In this document: in pieces, positions 1-11,194 of the stretch
How the letters are laid out: each line of letters starts with the position of its first letter
How positions within the stretch are numbered: position 1 is the stretch's first letter
Made by a program: the position numbers and the translations under genes
Notes under the pieces: model-generated
What the model was told of the DNA's origin: nothing
The model's input: only the letters and a program-made list of their open reading frames with translations
Database searches by the model: none
From: Unio delphinus
Taxonomy: Eukaryota > Mollusca > Bivalvia > Unionida > Unionidae
Assembly: GCA_029339505.1 (NCBI GenBank)
Contig: JAQISU010000058.1
Coordinates: 1,062,001 to 1,126,000, forward strand
DNA length: 64,000 nucleotides
Direction of reading: 5' to 3'

Positions 1-1158
1 CATTGCACAGAGAACAAATTATTTTGTGTTTGATTATGTATCGAATAGATAGCCAGTGTAGGGTACAGAGTAGTGGTGAGGTGTGCTCTGATCGAGGTAC
101 TCTAAAGATGATCCGTGCAGCTGTGTTTTGAACTTTTTGAAGTTTCTGGAGTAAATATTGTAACGAACCAGACAGAATTGAGTCACAATAGTCCAGTCTT
201 GAAAGTACTAATGAACACACAAGTGTTTTAGTGGCATCAACTGAAAGATATTTACGAATGGAACTGATGCGTCTCAATTCAAGATATGCAGCCTTGCATA
301 TGTTCATGACATGTTGGTGCAATGTGAGAGTACTATCTAGAGTAAGGCATTGGTTTCGTACTGACTGTGAGAATTTAATGTTGGTGCTGCTCATATTTAT
401 TGCCTGAGGTAAAGGATGTGAATGAGAAAGTCTTTGTGTTGTGATCAGAATAGCCTAAGTTTTATCATCATTCATCTGCAACTTGTTACATGTCATCCAT
501 GATTTCACATCAGAAATGCACCTCTCTACTCTATGGATGGTAGCATCAGCTTCAGTTGGGTGGCTAGACTTGTATATTTTTGTGTCATCAGCATACAATT
601 GGTGCGACAGTGGGTGATGATCTATGACACTTGAGAGCGGCTGAGTGTACAGAATGAAGAGAACAGGTCCAAGAACAGATCCCTGTAGTACGCCGCAACA
701 TACGTCAACTGGGCTGGAGTGTATTCCATTTGCAGATATAATTTGTGTCCTGTTTCCTAAGTAGGACTTGAACTACTGGAAGGCTATATTCTGAATGCCA
801 AATACATGCTGGAGACGGTGAAGTAATATATCATGGTCTATCGTGTCAAATGCTGCAGATAAATCCAGGAGAGTGAGGATTGTAATCTTTTCACTATCCA
901 AAGCAGAGACAATGTAACTAAATACTTTCAGAAGAGTAGTTTCCGTACTTTGGCAAGGGCAATATTCAGACTGTACATAAAAGACTGTTTGAATTCAAAT
1001 AAGATACAAGCTGAGTTAGAACAACCTTTTCTAAGATTTTTTATATGAATGGGAGATTAGAAACTGGGTGGTAGTTCTTTAAATCGCTATGGTCTAGTGT
1101 TGGTTTCTTCAGCAGTGGCTTTACGATGGCAGTTTTGAAAAATGATGGGAATTCCCCC

Positions 1159-1161
<3 letters not shown>
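1..1161 (-). pseudogene. LINE reverse transcriptase, fragmented
   Basis: On the minus strand this region encodes an RT in several frames. LKNYHPVSNLPFI lies near 1045-1085. LDLSAAFDTIDHDIL (motif A with its catalytic Asp) lies near 830-875. CCGVLQGSVLGPV (motif B) is near 660-700, and YADD (motif C) is encoded at 584-595. A stop codon interrupts the sequence near 770. The final domain and 3' UTR continue beyond the left edge. Confidence 0.8.
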
Positions 1162-1246
<85 letters not shown>

Positions 1247-1566
1247 ATAACATCAGTTAGTGAAGGAAATATTGGGTCTAAGCACTCAAGCAGCAGTGAT
1301 GTCGGAATTTGATCAAGTTCACAAGACTTTGGTGCACTTTTCATCACGATTGTCCGTACTAAATCAATATAAACAGGTTCAAGTGCTCCTAACGGTTGTC
1401 GCTTAAATTCTGCATCATAACTGTATGGTGACGAATCAGTTGAAATTGTGCTGTCAAGCGAATCTCTAATGGTTTGTACTTTGTCATGGAAGAAATTTGC
1501 AAATTGGTCTGGTAGGTCTAGTGGAGAGAAGGTTGTTAGAAGTGGTGTACATTTTTCCCTTGACAT
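1087..1566 (-). pseudogene. LINE ORF, linker and start of RT, broken by (GA)n
   Basis: This 159-codon stretch contains the linker and the first conserved RT block (QIPTSLLLECLDPIFPSLTD, then VINLSL). The reading then enters a long Ser-Leu run encoded by the (CT)n tract and leaves it in the wrong frame. The correct continuation (GEFPSFFKTAIVKPLLKK) is found in another frame at 1041-1160. The microsatellite therefore sits exactly where the LINE encodes a natural Leu-Ser-Leu-Ser run. Confidence 0.7.
1162..1243. repeat. (GA)n microsatellite inside LINE
   Basis: An uninterrupted GA/CT dinucleotide run of about 82 bases embedded in the RT-coding part of the LINE. LINE coding sequence resumes directly on both sides. 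Confidence 0.98.
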
Positions 1567-1780
1567 TAGTTTGATAGTTATGTCAAAGAGCTCTTTGCAG
1601 CTGGAACTCTCCGTGATCTTAGTACTGTAGTAGGATGATTTGGCTAAATGGACTATGTTTGTGACTTTCTTCTTACCGGCTTCGTAGATTTGTTTATGAA
1701 TAGTGAGTCTGGTGGAAAGCCAAAGCCTCTCTGCTTTTCTGCGATGTCTTTTAGCAGTGCAAAGCTGGTCCCTAACACTG

Positions 1781-2287
1781 CTACACCATGGAGAACACTT
1801 TTTTTTTTATTGATACTCTGCATTTGGTGGCTTGGGCATGTTTATCAAGCAATGAACGCAGGCAGTTATCAAGTTGTTCCGCTGTTGGATGTAAGAAAGT
1901 TGTTAGGTTTTCTTGGATGGCATGCGTGAATTTGGTTCTATTTATCAAACGGAGGTTTCTCTTAGTAGCAAATAGAGGTGGAGGGTTAGTAAATAATACG
2001 TCGAGATGGCGTATAATGCAGAGATGATCCGATGCAAGTTCGTCGGATACAAGGGTGGATTGCAAAATCTTAGCATCAGGTCTATAAAGAAACCAGTCTA
2101 AAATGTGACCAAGTTTATGGGTAGGTTGGTTAACTGACTGTTTAAGATTGAAAACATGAATGTAATAAAGGAGTTTTGACGTGTATGGTTTACCAGGACA
2201 GTCAAAGTGAAAATTAAAATCTCCAAGAATAATTAGGTTGCCACCTATCGAATTTCCATACTTTAGAAGGTTTAGAAACTGCTCCAA
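1781..2287 (-). pseudogene. LINE ORF, C-terminal half of endonuclease
   Basis: The next piece of the same LINE, 168 codons long. LGDFNFH (21-27) is the Asp-x-Asn metal/phosphate motif. HILDWF (61-66) corresponds to the conserved (S/T)xLDW strand, and ASDH (85-88) supplies the terminal catalytic His. All three motifs are intact although the gene around them is broken. The C-terminal 60 residues are the variable linker toward the RT domain. It overlaps no other real gene. Confidence 0.75.
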
Positions 2288-2385
2288 AAAGAGAGATTCA
2301 GTCAGCTTGTTTTTTCTACTAGGAGGAGGACGATAGAGACAGAAAAAATGGACTGACCTTTGTTCCGGTGCGAACGTTGTTTAGA

Positions 2386-3147
2386 CTAGTTCAAACGATG
2401 TGTGGCAGAAATTGATGGTTGTGTTGTACTTAAGGCATTTGACCATGGAATTCTTTTTATTACAGCAATTCCACCTCCGCAAGAGTTGCGGGGGAACGAC
2501 TTGATGGAGTAATCGCTGGATGTTAAATCCGCACACTTAGGTTCATCACCTGCCGAATGTAACCAAGTTTCTGTCAAGAAGAAGACGTCAATATTCTGAT
2601 CGTTGATAAAATTAACTATTTCTATGCGCTTTTCCGGTGATCCTACTGATTGAGCGTTTAATAATGCAATATGTAGTGGTATCCCTTGGACAGTTGACAC
2701 AACCGTTGATGATTTAAGAGGAATTTGAACCAGGTTATTAAAATTAACGGCAGAATTTTTAAGATGTTTATCCGTTACGAGCGAAAGGGAGATAACTGGA
2801 ATTCTTCTTCCTGTTCTACGCCGACCAGCTTTGAAAGAACGTTTCGTTTTTCTCTTCCGTTTACATTTAAGAAATGATGAATGTATTCCCAGTTCGTTCA
2901 GTCTTGAGCACAATGTAGTATCTAGAACCAAGGTGTGGTCATTTAATCCAATTAATGAGGATTCGTCGTATTGTAAGCGGTCACGTGACGGCGGTTTATT
3001 AAAAAACAAATGACGTCTTAACAGTGGGACAAAACAGCTAAGAAAAATTCTAATTGTTCTCGTTTCCAAAACAAGGAGATGAATTAACATATATGAACGG
3101 AACAGCCAGTGCATAATGAAACACAATAATGTAGACGAAGATAGCAC
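2386..3147 (-). pseudogene. LINE ORF, N-terminal half: basic region and start of endonuclease
   Basis: This open stretch of 253 codons belongs to the decayed LINE. Residues 94-115 are very basic (KCKRKRKTKR and RRRTGRR), as expected for nucleic-acid binding upstream of the endonuclease. The endonuclease begins near residue 160: LLNAQS holds the conserved Asn, LTETWL (191-196) the catalytic Glu, and GGGIAVI (224-230) the following strand. The protein normally continues into the piece at 1781-2287, but a frame break separates them. The first 60 residues may not belong to the original protein. Confidence 0.75.
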
Positions 3148-3225
3148 AAAATCGGAAGAGCATTTTTCGAGCAGTTAAGCGATGGCTGCCATCTTTTCAT
3201 ATGGCGGATAGGTTGTTTTCCATTT

Positions 3226-4276
3226 ATCTGTATTGTGGCATGTTGTTTTACATTATCTACATTGTGGTACGTTGTGTTACATTATTTGCATTGTGGCATG
3301 TTGTGTTACATTATTTACATTGTGGTATGTTGTTTTACATTATTTACATTGTAGTATGTTGTGTTACATTGTTTACATTGTAGTATGTTGTGTACATTGT
3401 CTACATTGTGGTATGTTGTGTTACATTGTTTACATTGTAGTATGTTGTGTTACATTGTCTACATTGTAGTATGTTGTGTACATTGTTTACATTGTAGTAT
3501 TTTGTGTACATTGTCTACATTGTAGTATGTTGTGTACATTATCTAGATTGGAGTATGTTGTGTACATTGACTACATTGTAGTATGTTGTGTACATTGTCT
3601 ACATTGTAGTATGTTGTGTACATTGTCTACATTGTGGTATGTTGTGTACATTGTCTAGATTGGAGTATGTTGTGTACATTGACTACATTGTAGTATGTTG
3701 TGTACATTGTCTACATTGTAGTATGTTGTGTACATTGTCTACATTGTAGTATGTTGTGTACATTGTCCACATTGTGGTATGTTGTGTACATTGTCGACAT
3801 TGTAGTATGTTGTGTACATTGTTTACATTGTATGTTGTGTTACATTGCTTACATTGTAGTATGTTGTGTTACATTATTTACATTGTAGTATGTTGTGTTA
3901 CATTATTTACATTGTAGTATGTTGTGTTACATTATTTACATTGTAGTATGTTGTGTTACATTATTTACATTGTAGTATGTTGTGTTACATTGTTTACATT
4001 GTAGTATGTTGTGTTACATTGTTTACATTGTAGTATGTTGTGTACATTGTCTACATTGTAGTATGTTGTGTACATTGTTTACATTGTAGTATGTTGTGTA
4101 CATTGTTTACATTGTAGTATGTTGTGTTACATTGTTTACATTTAAGTATGTTGTGTTACATTGTCTACATTGTAGTATGTTGTGTACATTGTTTACATTG
4201 TAGTATGTTGTGTTACATTGTTTACATTGTAGTATGTTGTGTACATTGTCTACATTGTAGTATGTTGTGTTACAAT
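3226..4276. repeat. Minisatellite, 28/29-bp unit
   Basis: Over 35 tandem copies of a unit built from two ACATTG boxes followed by TAGTATGTTGTGT. Units of 29 bp end in GTGTT and units of 28 bp in GTGT. Both lengths are interspersed in blocks, and a few copies carry GATTGGAG in place of CATTGTAG. Several apparent open frames rich in Tyr-Ile-Val-Cys run through it; they are products of the repeat, not genes. Confidence 0.97.
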
Positions 4277-5094
4277 ATGTATATTATGGAACTGATGTCT
4301 GACACTACTTATAATTTAAGAATAGAATTCCTTCTTGTAAAATACATGTTCAATACTAATTTGGTATTACCATTAGTGTCCTGAACTCATATTAAAACAC
4401 GTTTCTCTTGATCAATCTAATGAATCACAAAACGCATGGGATTGCTGTATTTAATATAAAAACGATGATCTATAATCATTTGACATATTAATACACCCAG
4501 CCATCAACTCGATTCGTAACGCCTACCGATTACATTGCTCTGGAGAAATCAAGTTTTATCCTTTATGATTTATGTCACTGTTAAAGGCATTTCAATCAAT
4601 ATATATCATATTACTAAAAAAAATAATGTATTCGAATGCAAAATAATGTGTGATTACTTGAAATCAAAATGTGTAGGCTGTGATTACATTTGCCATTGAG
4701 ATGTGTCGATAAGCTCTTATCTAACGATGGAAAGACTGCAATGAAATCCAAATACAAGTTTGAACAGTAATAATAGGAAACGTATTATTAAATTGTATTT
4801 TATATAAAGAAAACTTTGACATGGAGTCGGGATGAAAATTATACGGCATCATCAATTGCATAGGGAGAAAAATGCTTTACTTTTTAAAAAACGCGATTTT
4901 AAAAAACAAATATGTATACTGACTGAGCAATACTGTTGCAAAGGAATAAATAAATAAAATCTTAAACTTTCAGTAAATTACACTTAGAATAAATGACATC
5001 GGTCTTAGGTCAGCGACAATCAATCTTTAGATCTCAATCATTTCTGAAAATCAATATATCACTACTTACAAGATAAACAGGAAACACTTCCTGT
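4277..5094. other. Unannotated AT-rich stretch
   Basis: AT-rich unique-looking DNA between the minisatellite and the next microsatellite. I see no ORF of substance, no transposon motif and no RNA gene. Confidence 0.5.
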
Positions 5095-5200
<106 letters not shown>

Positions 5201-5204
5201 ATTA

Positions 5205-6010
5205 TATTTTCTTGCTACGGATATCTCATTGCTTTGTGTATTAACATAATATGTACTTGCTCTGTGTATTTAGTGTCGAGCGCCAGGATTTATATAAGAT
5301 CATCAGGGGGGTAAAATCAGGCCCGTTAATTAATATGCAGAAGCTTCTACGCGATCGTACGGGAATTCCTATCTTAAATGGTCCATATATTTAACAAGGA
5401 ATGCGTTTCTAAGGTCAGTATTGTTTACTAGGTCCAACAGTAACAGTGTTTTCCAAGTGAATGCCCATGATTGAGTTGTCATAGTAACATTGTTAAAGTT
5501 GTCCTCAATATTCGCCATTATTAGCATTTATGGGAATCCCTATGCGTAATTTGTCCATGAATTTAAAACGTGGGAGCCTCTATGTGTCAAACGTATTTAT
5601 GTGTCACAATGTTCATTTATAATGTATAAAGGTCTGCGGAACTTAACATGGGAATCTGAGTCAGCGGCTTGTAACACTAATGCCATTTGACGCCATAAAC
5701 ACTTTCACCCTATAAACACGTTCTATGTTGTATGTTTGGACCATTTCAAAATTGGATACGCGTATAAAACCACAGATGTTCCAGGATGTTAACCCAGAAG
5801 CGTAATGTTAACCATGTCAGGACGACCAACGTTCTCAGATATAACTACTTGTGCATTAAATTTACTTGCTCTGTGTATTAACTGTAGTGTCTATTGCTTT
5901 ATCTGTGTATTAGATCTCGTGTCCATTATGTTTGTTTGCTCAGTGCATTAACTTTCTGGTCCACTAAATATACTTGCACTGTGCATTTATTGTCTTGTCC
6001 ACTATATTAA
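5205..6010. repeat. Scattered, degenerate copies of a 38-bp satellite
   Basis: Sequences such as TTACTTGCTCTGTGTATTAA and the companion TCGTGTCCATTATATT occur at 5215-5285 and 5855-6005. They match the well-preserved 38-bp array at 11.66-11.98 kb but are heavily mutated. The 550 bases between the two clusters show nothing I can name. Confidence 0.6.
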
Positions 6011-6814
6011 AATGCTATTCGAAGATCGTAAATGCATTTGCAACATTCGATTATTCCGGATATGCGTAGAACATATTGGGATTAATTTTGGATTAGCGGC
6101 ACAATAATGTCATATTCCTCTTACATTTCATTTGGTAATTACGTTAACTGTTATGTTTTACAAAACATGTTTGTTTTGTTTATTTCGGTTACTTAGTTAA
6201 TGACCATAGAGTCGTAACAGAAAATGAGGGCTAGTCTTGAGTGCAAAGTTCAGAAATATTTCGGAGAAATTAAAATTTGTTTTTGAAACATAAATTTATT
6301 TTGTTCCAGAACTTTTTTAGTTCCTTAATTTTTTTAGTTCCTGGTATTCTGATTATACGTAGTGAAACCATTATGCTTTCACAGTGTCATCTAGTATAGA
6401 TAGTTTTGTTTTTTACAATCTAACCCTGAAGCTTAGAAATATTCAGTGTTAGATTAAAAAATGATTCAAAGAGAAAGCGAAAGAGATATTTTAACTAAGA
6501 AAGAGAGACATTGAAACAGACAAAATGTAAATAAAATGCAAATACAGAAAAAAGTAAAAGAAAGAAAAGTTTAAAATAGAATGGGAGAAAAAGAAAGGGA
6601 AGAACGCCAAATGTAAATTCAGATATAAATGCAAAAACAAAGAACGAGAGAGGGGAGGTATAAATGCATTTTGGATTCAAAGGATTTGACCTGGCAAGCA
6701 CAAATTACTCTCCCGTGCATTCAGGTTTTGATTGTTTCCAAACATATTAGGTTAGTACGTCTTTTAAAGAAAACGAAGTAGATCAATAGTTTTCGCATTT
6801 TAAAACAAATAGCT
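6011..6814. other. Unannotated stretch
   Basis: AT-rich sequence with a purine-rich patch at 6430-6660 (many GAAAG and AGAAA words). The opposite-strand ORF over this patch (6495-6701) is phenylalanine-rich low complexity and is not supported as a gene. Confidence 0.5.
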
Positions 6815-7567
6815 GAAACTTGTATATGGCCAAGCGAGCACAACTTTGTTGCTGAAGAGTGTACTTAATGGCAAAACACGTAAAGTTTATACTTCACTTT
6901 GAGTATAAGAAACCGCTAATGATGATGTAGTTAAGGAATGTATCTCTACAGGGGTTTATGAATTTTAAAAAGGAAACTAGCCAACCTCATGCTGAGTTTG
7001 TTATGGCGAAGAACACATATATGAAAGGTTGATAAAGATTATGACGACCATAGACAACTCAGATTAGTCAAAGAGTTCAAGAATTGTATTCATAGTGATA
7101 TCAATACCTATCTTAATGAACAAAAGGTAGGAACGTTTTGGAAGATGTTGACCGTTCTGCTGACTACAATACCTGGACTCACTAAGTTTCATTGACCAAC
7201 ATGTCTTTCTCTCAGCAGGTCTTGAGTAAGAACCTATTTCAGTTTCATACGAGTACTTACAAACATGAATCTGCCACAATATTCATGAATCAAACTCCTG
7301 AAAAAACGCCTCTGAAATCCTTATCTCTGCCTACCTGCACCTATTGCAAATCCTAGGTCACGTACACATCGAATGCAATAAATACAAAATAAGCAATATA
7401 ATCACAAACGGGATATTCCATTTGTTCTTATTTTTAAGAGGACGAGGTTACAGATATATATCAGATACAGTACATCTGTTGGGTTAAACAAACTCGAATC
7501 TCTTTATTATGCAAAACTGTAAATCACTGGTCCCGAAAGATTCTATATCGCGTATTGGTGATTCTGC
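6815..7567 (+). pseudogene. Gag remnant with frameshifted zinc knuckle
   Basis: Translated pieces in shifting frames match the gag at 61739-62600 (minus strand): DDVVKECIS, QPHAEFVMAK, LVKEFKNCIHSDINTYL, LEDVDRSADYNTWTH. At 7331-7390 lies the knuckle, CTYCK in one frame and GHVHIEC in the next, restoring the CX2CX4HX4C pattern across a single frameshift. The last readable block, [13 protein letters not shown], ends at the (ACAT)n tract, just before the protease Asp-Thr-Gly would be expected. Confidence 0.7.
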
Positions 7568-7641
7568 CATACATACATACATACATACATACATACATAC
7601 ATACATACATACATACATACATACATACATACATACATACA

Positions 7642-7726
<85 letters not shown>
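7568..7726. repeat. Compound microsatellite (ACAT)n(AT)n
   Basis: About 100 bases of ACAT tetranucleotides followed by about 56 bases of AT. It interrupts the LTR-element relic and appears to have replaced the protease active-site region. The Tyr-Ile-His and Met-Tyr-Val-Cys ORFs on both strands here are repeat translation. Confidence 0.98.
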
Positions 7727-7729
<3 letters not shown>

Positions 7730-8654
7730 AATAAATTTGGAGTATGTGTTAGTGAATTTGAGCCATGCTGAGGTCGTTAGTAGTGATTTTAGGCACAAGC
7801 CGAATGACTGTCCCCTTTTTGTAACATAGTCCATATTAAAATTCAGCGGTGTATACAAGTATTGTGATTGAAAAGGCAGCAATTATGTTTGGAAATCAGT
7901 AAATTATAGAATGGAATCAACAAGTTGGAACTTGGTAGGAACCGTTTATGTGGCCATAGTGGAAAATGGGCGTATGTATATGAGCGTGATACGCCGGAAA
8001 TTCTGTGGATTGACTGGCCTAGGGTCGCGCAGTTAAATATTTCCCAGTTAGTAAGGGAATACTAGTGGAATTTCTATGGCATGACAAGCTAGCGGTACGG
8101 AATTCGGATGATAATGAATAAAAACCATGCAAAGGTGCAGTTAATGGACGTTTGGGCAAGTTGTCTCCTCTGGGTCGCCAATTGATTAGAGCAAAGATTA
8201 TTAGTTATAGCAGACACGTCTTTCTTTCCATTTTACAACTCAAGTTGTATGGAAGTCTTTGGAAATTTGGGGAAAACTTATGACTTCCAGCGTGACTCGC
8301 GCCAGGGTTTTGACACCGCTCGGTCAAGTGAATACCCCTGTGCGTGTAACAATATATATATTAAACTTTTAATGACAATGGAGCTTCTCAGAGTCTTTTA
8401 TTATCTTTTACTATTGGTACCTTGTCTTTTTCTGATAAGTCTTCTTCTAATCAAAGTATTCTTACTCAATAGTAGAGTGCGATCTTGTTAATGTTCTTCT
8501 CCATTGTATTAAGTTGTCGTTAGACGTAGGTTTGTGACTGTCGTGGATGTGTCCTCTTTGCTTATTGATGTGCTTTATTTATTATCGTCAAGCAAAACAA
8601 TGATCTTGAGATCTGTTTATTTTAAAGGAATCTTAGCGAAACTGACACGGTAAG
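7727..8654 (+). other. Middle of LTR-element relic, mostly unrecognised
   Basis: The first 100 bases ([10 protein letters not shown]...VVSSDF) resemble the stretch just after the protease in the minus-strand copy. From about 7830 to 8650 I see no convincing match or gene. The short ORF at 8249-8491 has no recognisable domain. Confidence 0.4.
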
Positions 8655-9135
8655 GGTAACATCTTGCTATTTTGTTAAACATGGGGTCCCTCCGAGAATA
8701 ATGCTACCATCTGAGGTGCAAACGGATGACGAGTGTTCAGTGAGCTGTCCAATTGTTGTTCTTCAATCGTTGAGACAGGAAATTCTTAGAGAAACTACTC
8801 TCTTGGCTGATTATTTAGAAGTCAATTAGTCCTATTACAAGATTTTGAAACACTTGTATTAGCCGAAAAATTAAATATGATGCCTTTAAATAATGTAGAT
8901 TTTGTCGCAGTTGTCAAATGGTAGGAAGTACCAGAAGATACCTAAGACTCATCTGCAAGCAGAATAATGCTAGACTGTGTGGTCTTTTGCATAAGACCTA
9001 ATCATTTAACCAATACTTGTTGACCATAATGTGTGCGTCAGTAAGATATCCAGAGGCAAGTACTCTACGGAATAGTAAGTTTAAACTCATAGTAAAACCC
9101 TGATAAAGTTCTTTAAATTTTTGGGCCTTCCCAGA
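8655..9135 (+). pseudogene. Integrase remnant: zinc-binding domain and part of the catalytic core
   Basis: Readable blocks are SCPIVVLQSLRQEIL, then the HHCC region with FCRSCQMVG, then a frameshifted YQKIPKTHLQAE. After these comes NQYLLTIMCASVRYPEA with LIKFFKFLGLP, which is the integrase core around the second catalytic position. The first three blocks align with the integrase piece at 60397-61143. The core block is exactly what that copy has lost. Multiple stops and frameshifts make this non-functional. Confidence 0.7.
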
Positions 9136-9542
9136 TCTCTTCTGTATATGCGTGTATATGTTGTACTCATTTTGTTTGTGCTCTCTGTTATGTTCTATAC
9201 ATGAATGTGCATGATGTCCTCATTATGTTTCGCTTCACAGTCTGTTTTATACACTCATGCACATGATTAAATCTATATTTCTGAGTATGGTCTGATTTAA
9301 ACATACATAAATATGTTGTCCACACAATGTTTATATACATCGTCTGTCGTGTACATGTATTTGTACGATATGTCCTATACATGCATGTGGATGATATCCT
9401 CATCATGTTTCTGTTCCTGATCTGTCCTATACCTACATGTTTACAATGTCCTCGCTACATTTCTGTACATGGTCTGTTTTATATTTGAAATGTATGATCT
9501 CACTATTTGAAATGTATGATCTCACTATTTGAAATGTTTCCT
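9136..9542. repeat. Degenerate 75-bp satellite plus a 22-bp triplet repeat
   Basis: Words TACATGGTCTGT, ATACATGCATGTG and ATGATGTCCTCATTATGTTT recur, as in the ordered 75-bp array at 12.33-12.55 kb. At 9480-9535 ATTTGAAATGTATGATCTCA occurs as three tandem 22-bp copies, the last one broken. No gene is seen. Confidence 0.7.
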
Positions 9543-9659
9543 CACTTACGATAGGGTACAAAGTTAGGTTAACACTGAATCGGTGTAAGCTTTTACAGAT
9601 TCGCATCCACTTTCAAAGACAATGGTTATTGCCACTCGGATAATGTTGGTACTAAGTGT
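9543..9659. other. Short unannotated spacer
   Basis: Spacer between the 75-bp and 38-bp satellite tracts; nothing recognised. Confidence 0.4.
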
Positions 9660-9939
9660 CTAAACCTTGTGCGATGTATATTATTGTCGTGTCCTTTATA
9701 TTCAATTATTCTGTGTATAAATTGTCCTGTCGGTTTTTTTAAATTGCTCTCTTATTAACTGTCGTGTCATTTAGATTTGATTTATCTGTGCATTTACTGT
9801 CGTGGCGTTTAAATATATATGTGTCTTTGATCATTTTTCTTTTATATTAACTTGCCCGGTTTATTAATACTTGTTTCCATTATATGGACTTTCTTTGTGT
9901 ATCAACTCTCGTGTTCGTTATATTTACTTGCACTGTGTA
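9660..9939. repeat. 38-bp satellite, left part
   Basis: Degenerate copies with the words CTGTCGTGTC, TTATATTTACTTG and CTGTGTATTAA. The array is cut at 9939 by an LTR insertion and resumes at 11195 with the same 5 bases. Confidence 0.8.
9935..9939. repeat. Target-site duplication, left (GTGTA)
   Basis: Perfect 5-bp repeat immediately left of the solo LTR; its partner is 11195-11199. Confidence 0.75.
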
Positions 9940-11194
9940 TGTCGCAGATGTGAAGCCGATTGGGTTTTGGACTAAATGAATGACTCAAACATAATGTGTG
10001 AAAGATGAAAATGTCTTAACTTAATTAGTAAAGAAAAATGTAAGATGTAAAAATGCAATGATTCTGACACACTCAACGTACAATTGATCCAATCACTCTA
10101 TACTACCATTCGCACATTGAAAATAAACCAATAATATTATATCTATGATATACAGCTTCAAGAAACCTTAGATTCAAATAATAGTACACACTAAGATATT
10201 CACATAATTTCGCGTATAGACTAGGCTTGGGATTCAATCTCAAGTTTTCAAATACGTTTCAAATGTTCTGCACTGTCAGCAAGATTCACAAATCTCCTGA
10301 ATTCAACTAAGATTCAAAATAATCTTATGTAAATACAAATATACCAATTAAACAACAATTGGAATAAACATATGCTTCTCGACCCTTGTACAGTCGCACG
10401 ATTCAAACACCGATAAACCGCACAGTTTCACCACGTCCCTCTGGTTGACCCACTCTTGTATCGGCCGCTCGCACCCTTCATGGATCCACTACATTTACAG
10501 TCAATCATACGTATACACGTACAGACAGCATACAGCACCCTTGTATTAGCTACAGTCGTGGCTCCACCACATGTACAGACATACGTACATACATATAGAC
10601 ATCTAGATAGCTCTACTCGTTAGCTAAACTCATCAGTCTCGTTACATCCGTTAGACTAGTTAGACTGTTAGCCTCGTTAGCCTGGTAAGCTACAATAAAA
10701 CCAAACTGGTAATAATAACGAGTTCTGGAAAATACTAATAATTTAAACTCTTAATAACAACTAGAAATTCACAGTTCACAACGTTTCAAATATGCGTTAT
10801 AATAAATAAATCATTACACGATATGACAATACAAACTCAATCAACTTCGCATATCAAATAAAATATAAATTTAATACTCACCCCTATGGCTTATTGAAAT
10901 ACCACATGAAAATACGTGCTCTCTTCACTAGATCCAAAAGATCACTGTCCCAGTTATACCTTAATCTTGCTTAAATTCAAAGGACAGTGAGTAATATTCA
11001 GGGTAAAATACCCGTGCATATCGTGATAATGATGTCCGTAGCCGCAAGTAGTTTACGGCGGCGAGACATGTTTGTTCCGTCGCTCGTCTGGATAAAAACA
11101 CCTGTTCATCGTAGATAGCGTTGTACACATGCACGACACAAATAATCAAATATTTGTCAGGCATAACAAAAGTTATTTTTTTAATTCTGTGACA
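9940..11194. mobile_element. Solo LTR (about 1255 bp) inserted in 38-bp satellite
   Basis: The segment begins TGTCGCAG and ends CTGTGACA, which are inverted termini of the TG...CA type matching at 7 of 8 positions. It is flanked by the 5-bp direct repeat GTGTA at 9935-9939 and 11195-11199. The satellite continues on both sides, so the insertion limits are sharp. There is no coding capacity; the 67-codon minus-strand ORF at 10961 is part of the LTR. TG...CA ends plus a 5-bp duplication are the signature of LTR-retroelement integration. The transcriptional orientation is not clear. The sequence resembles the split LTR at 33.2 and 53.2 kb. Confidence 0.75.

Larger units (their letters stand above)
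1..3183 (-). mobile_element. Decayed APE-type LINE (CR1/L2/Jockey group), 3' end outside window
   Basis: Reading right to left, this stretch gives a non-LTR retrotransposon: a basic N-terminal region, an apurinic-type endonuclease, a linker and a reverse transcriptase whose 3' part runs off the left edge. Endonuclease signatures (LLNAQS, LTETWL, LGDFNFH, ASDH) and RT signatures (LQGSVLGPV, YADD) are readable. The coding track is broken into several frames with in-frame stops, so this is a dead copy. The wording of the RT motifs fits the CR1/L2/Rex and Jockey groups; I cannot pick the clade by eye. The right boundary is placed just before the minisatellite at 3.2 kb. No target-site duplication can be checked because the 3' end is missing. 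Confidence 0.85.
6815..9135 (+). mobile_element. Relic of a Gmr1-like/gypsy-class LTR retrotransposon (no LTRs seen)
   Basis: Plus-strand remains of the same family as the element at 58.3-62.6 kb. In order it holds gag pieces, zinc knuckle, the region before the protease, a microsatellite where the protease should be, a short post-protease piece, about 0.8 kb of unrecognised DNA, then the integrase zinc-binding domain and part of the integrase core. Matches are collinear with the minus-strand copy, for example [21 protein letters not shown] against GSISLLGDSA, and CQMVG. Frameshifts and stops occur every few dozen codons. I found no LTR, primer site or RT in it. The right end stops where the 75-bp satellite begins. 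Confidence 0.75.

Noticed and set aside
1041..1253. ORF with a long Leu-Ser repeat
   Set aside because: Translation of the (GA)n tract flanked by broken LINE sequence.
3201..4384. Several Tyr-Ile-Val-Cys-rich ORFs
   Set aside because: Products of the 28/29-bp minisatellite; no start context, no homology expected.
7484..7882. Tyr-Ile / Met-Tyr-Val-Cys repeat ORFs on both strands
   Set aside because: Generated by the (ACAT)n(AT)n microsatellite inside the LTR-element relic.
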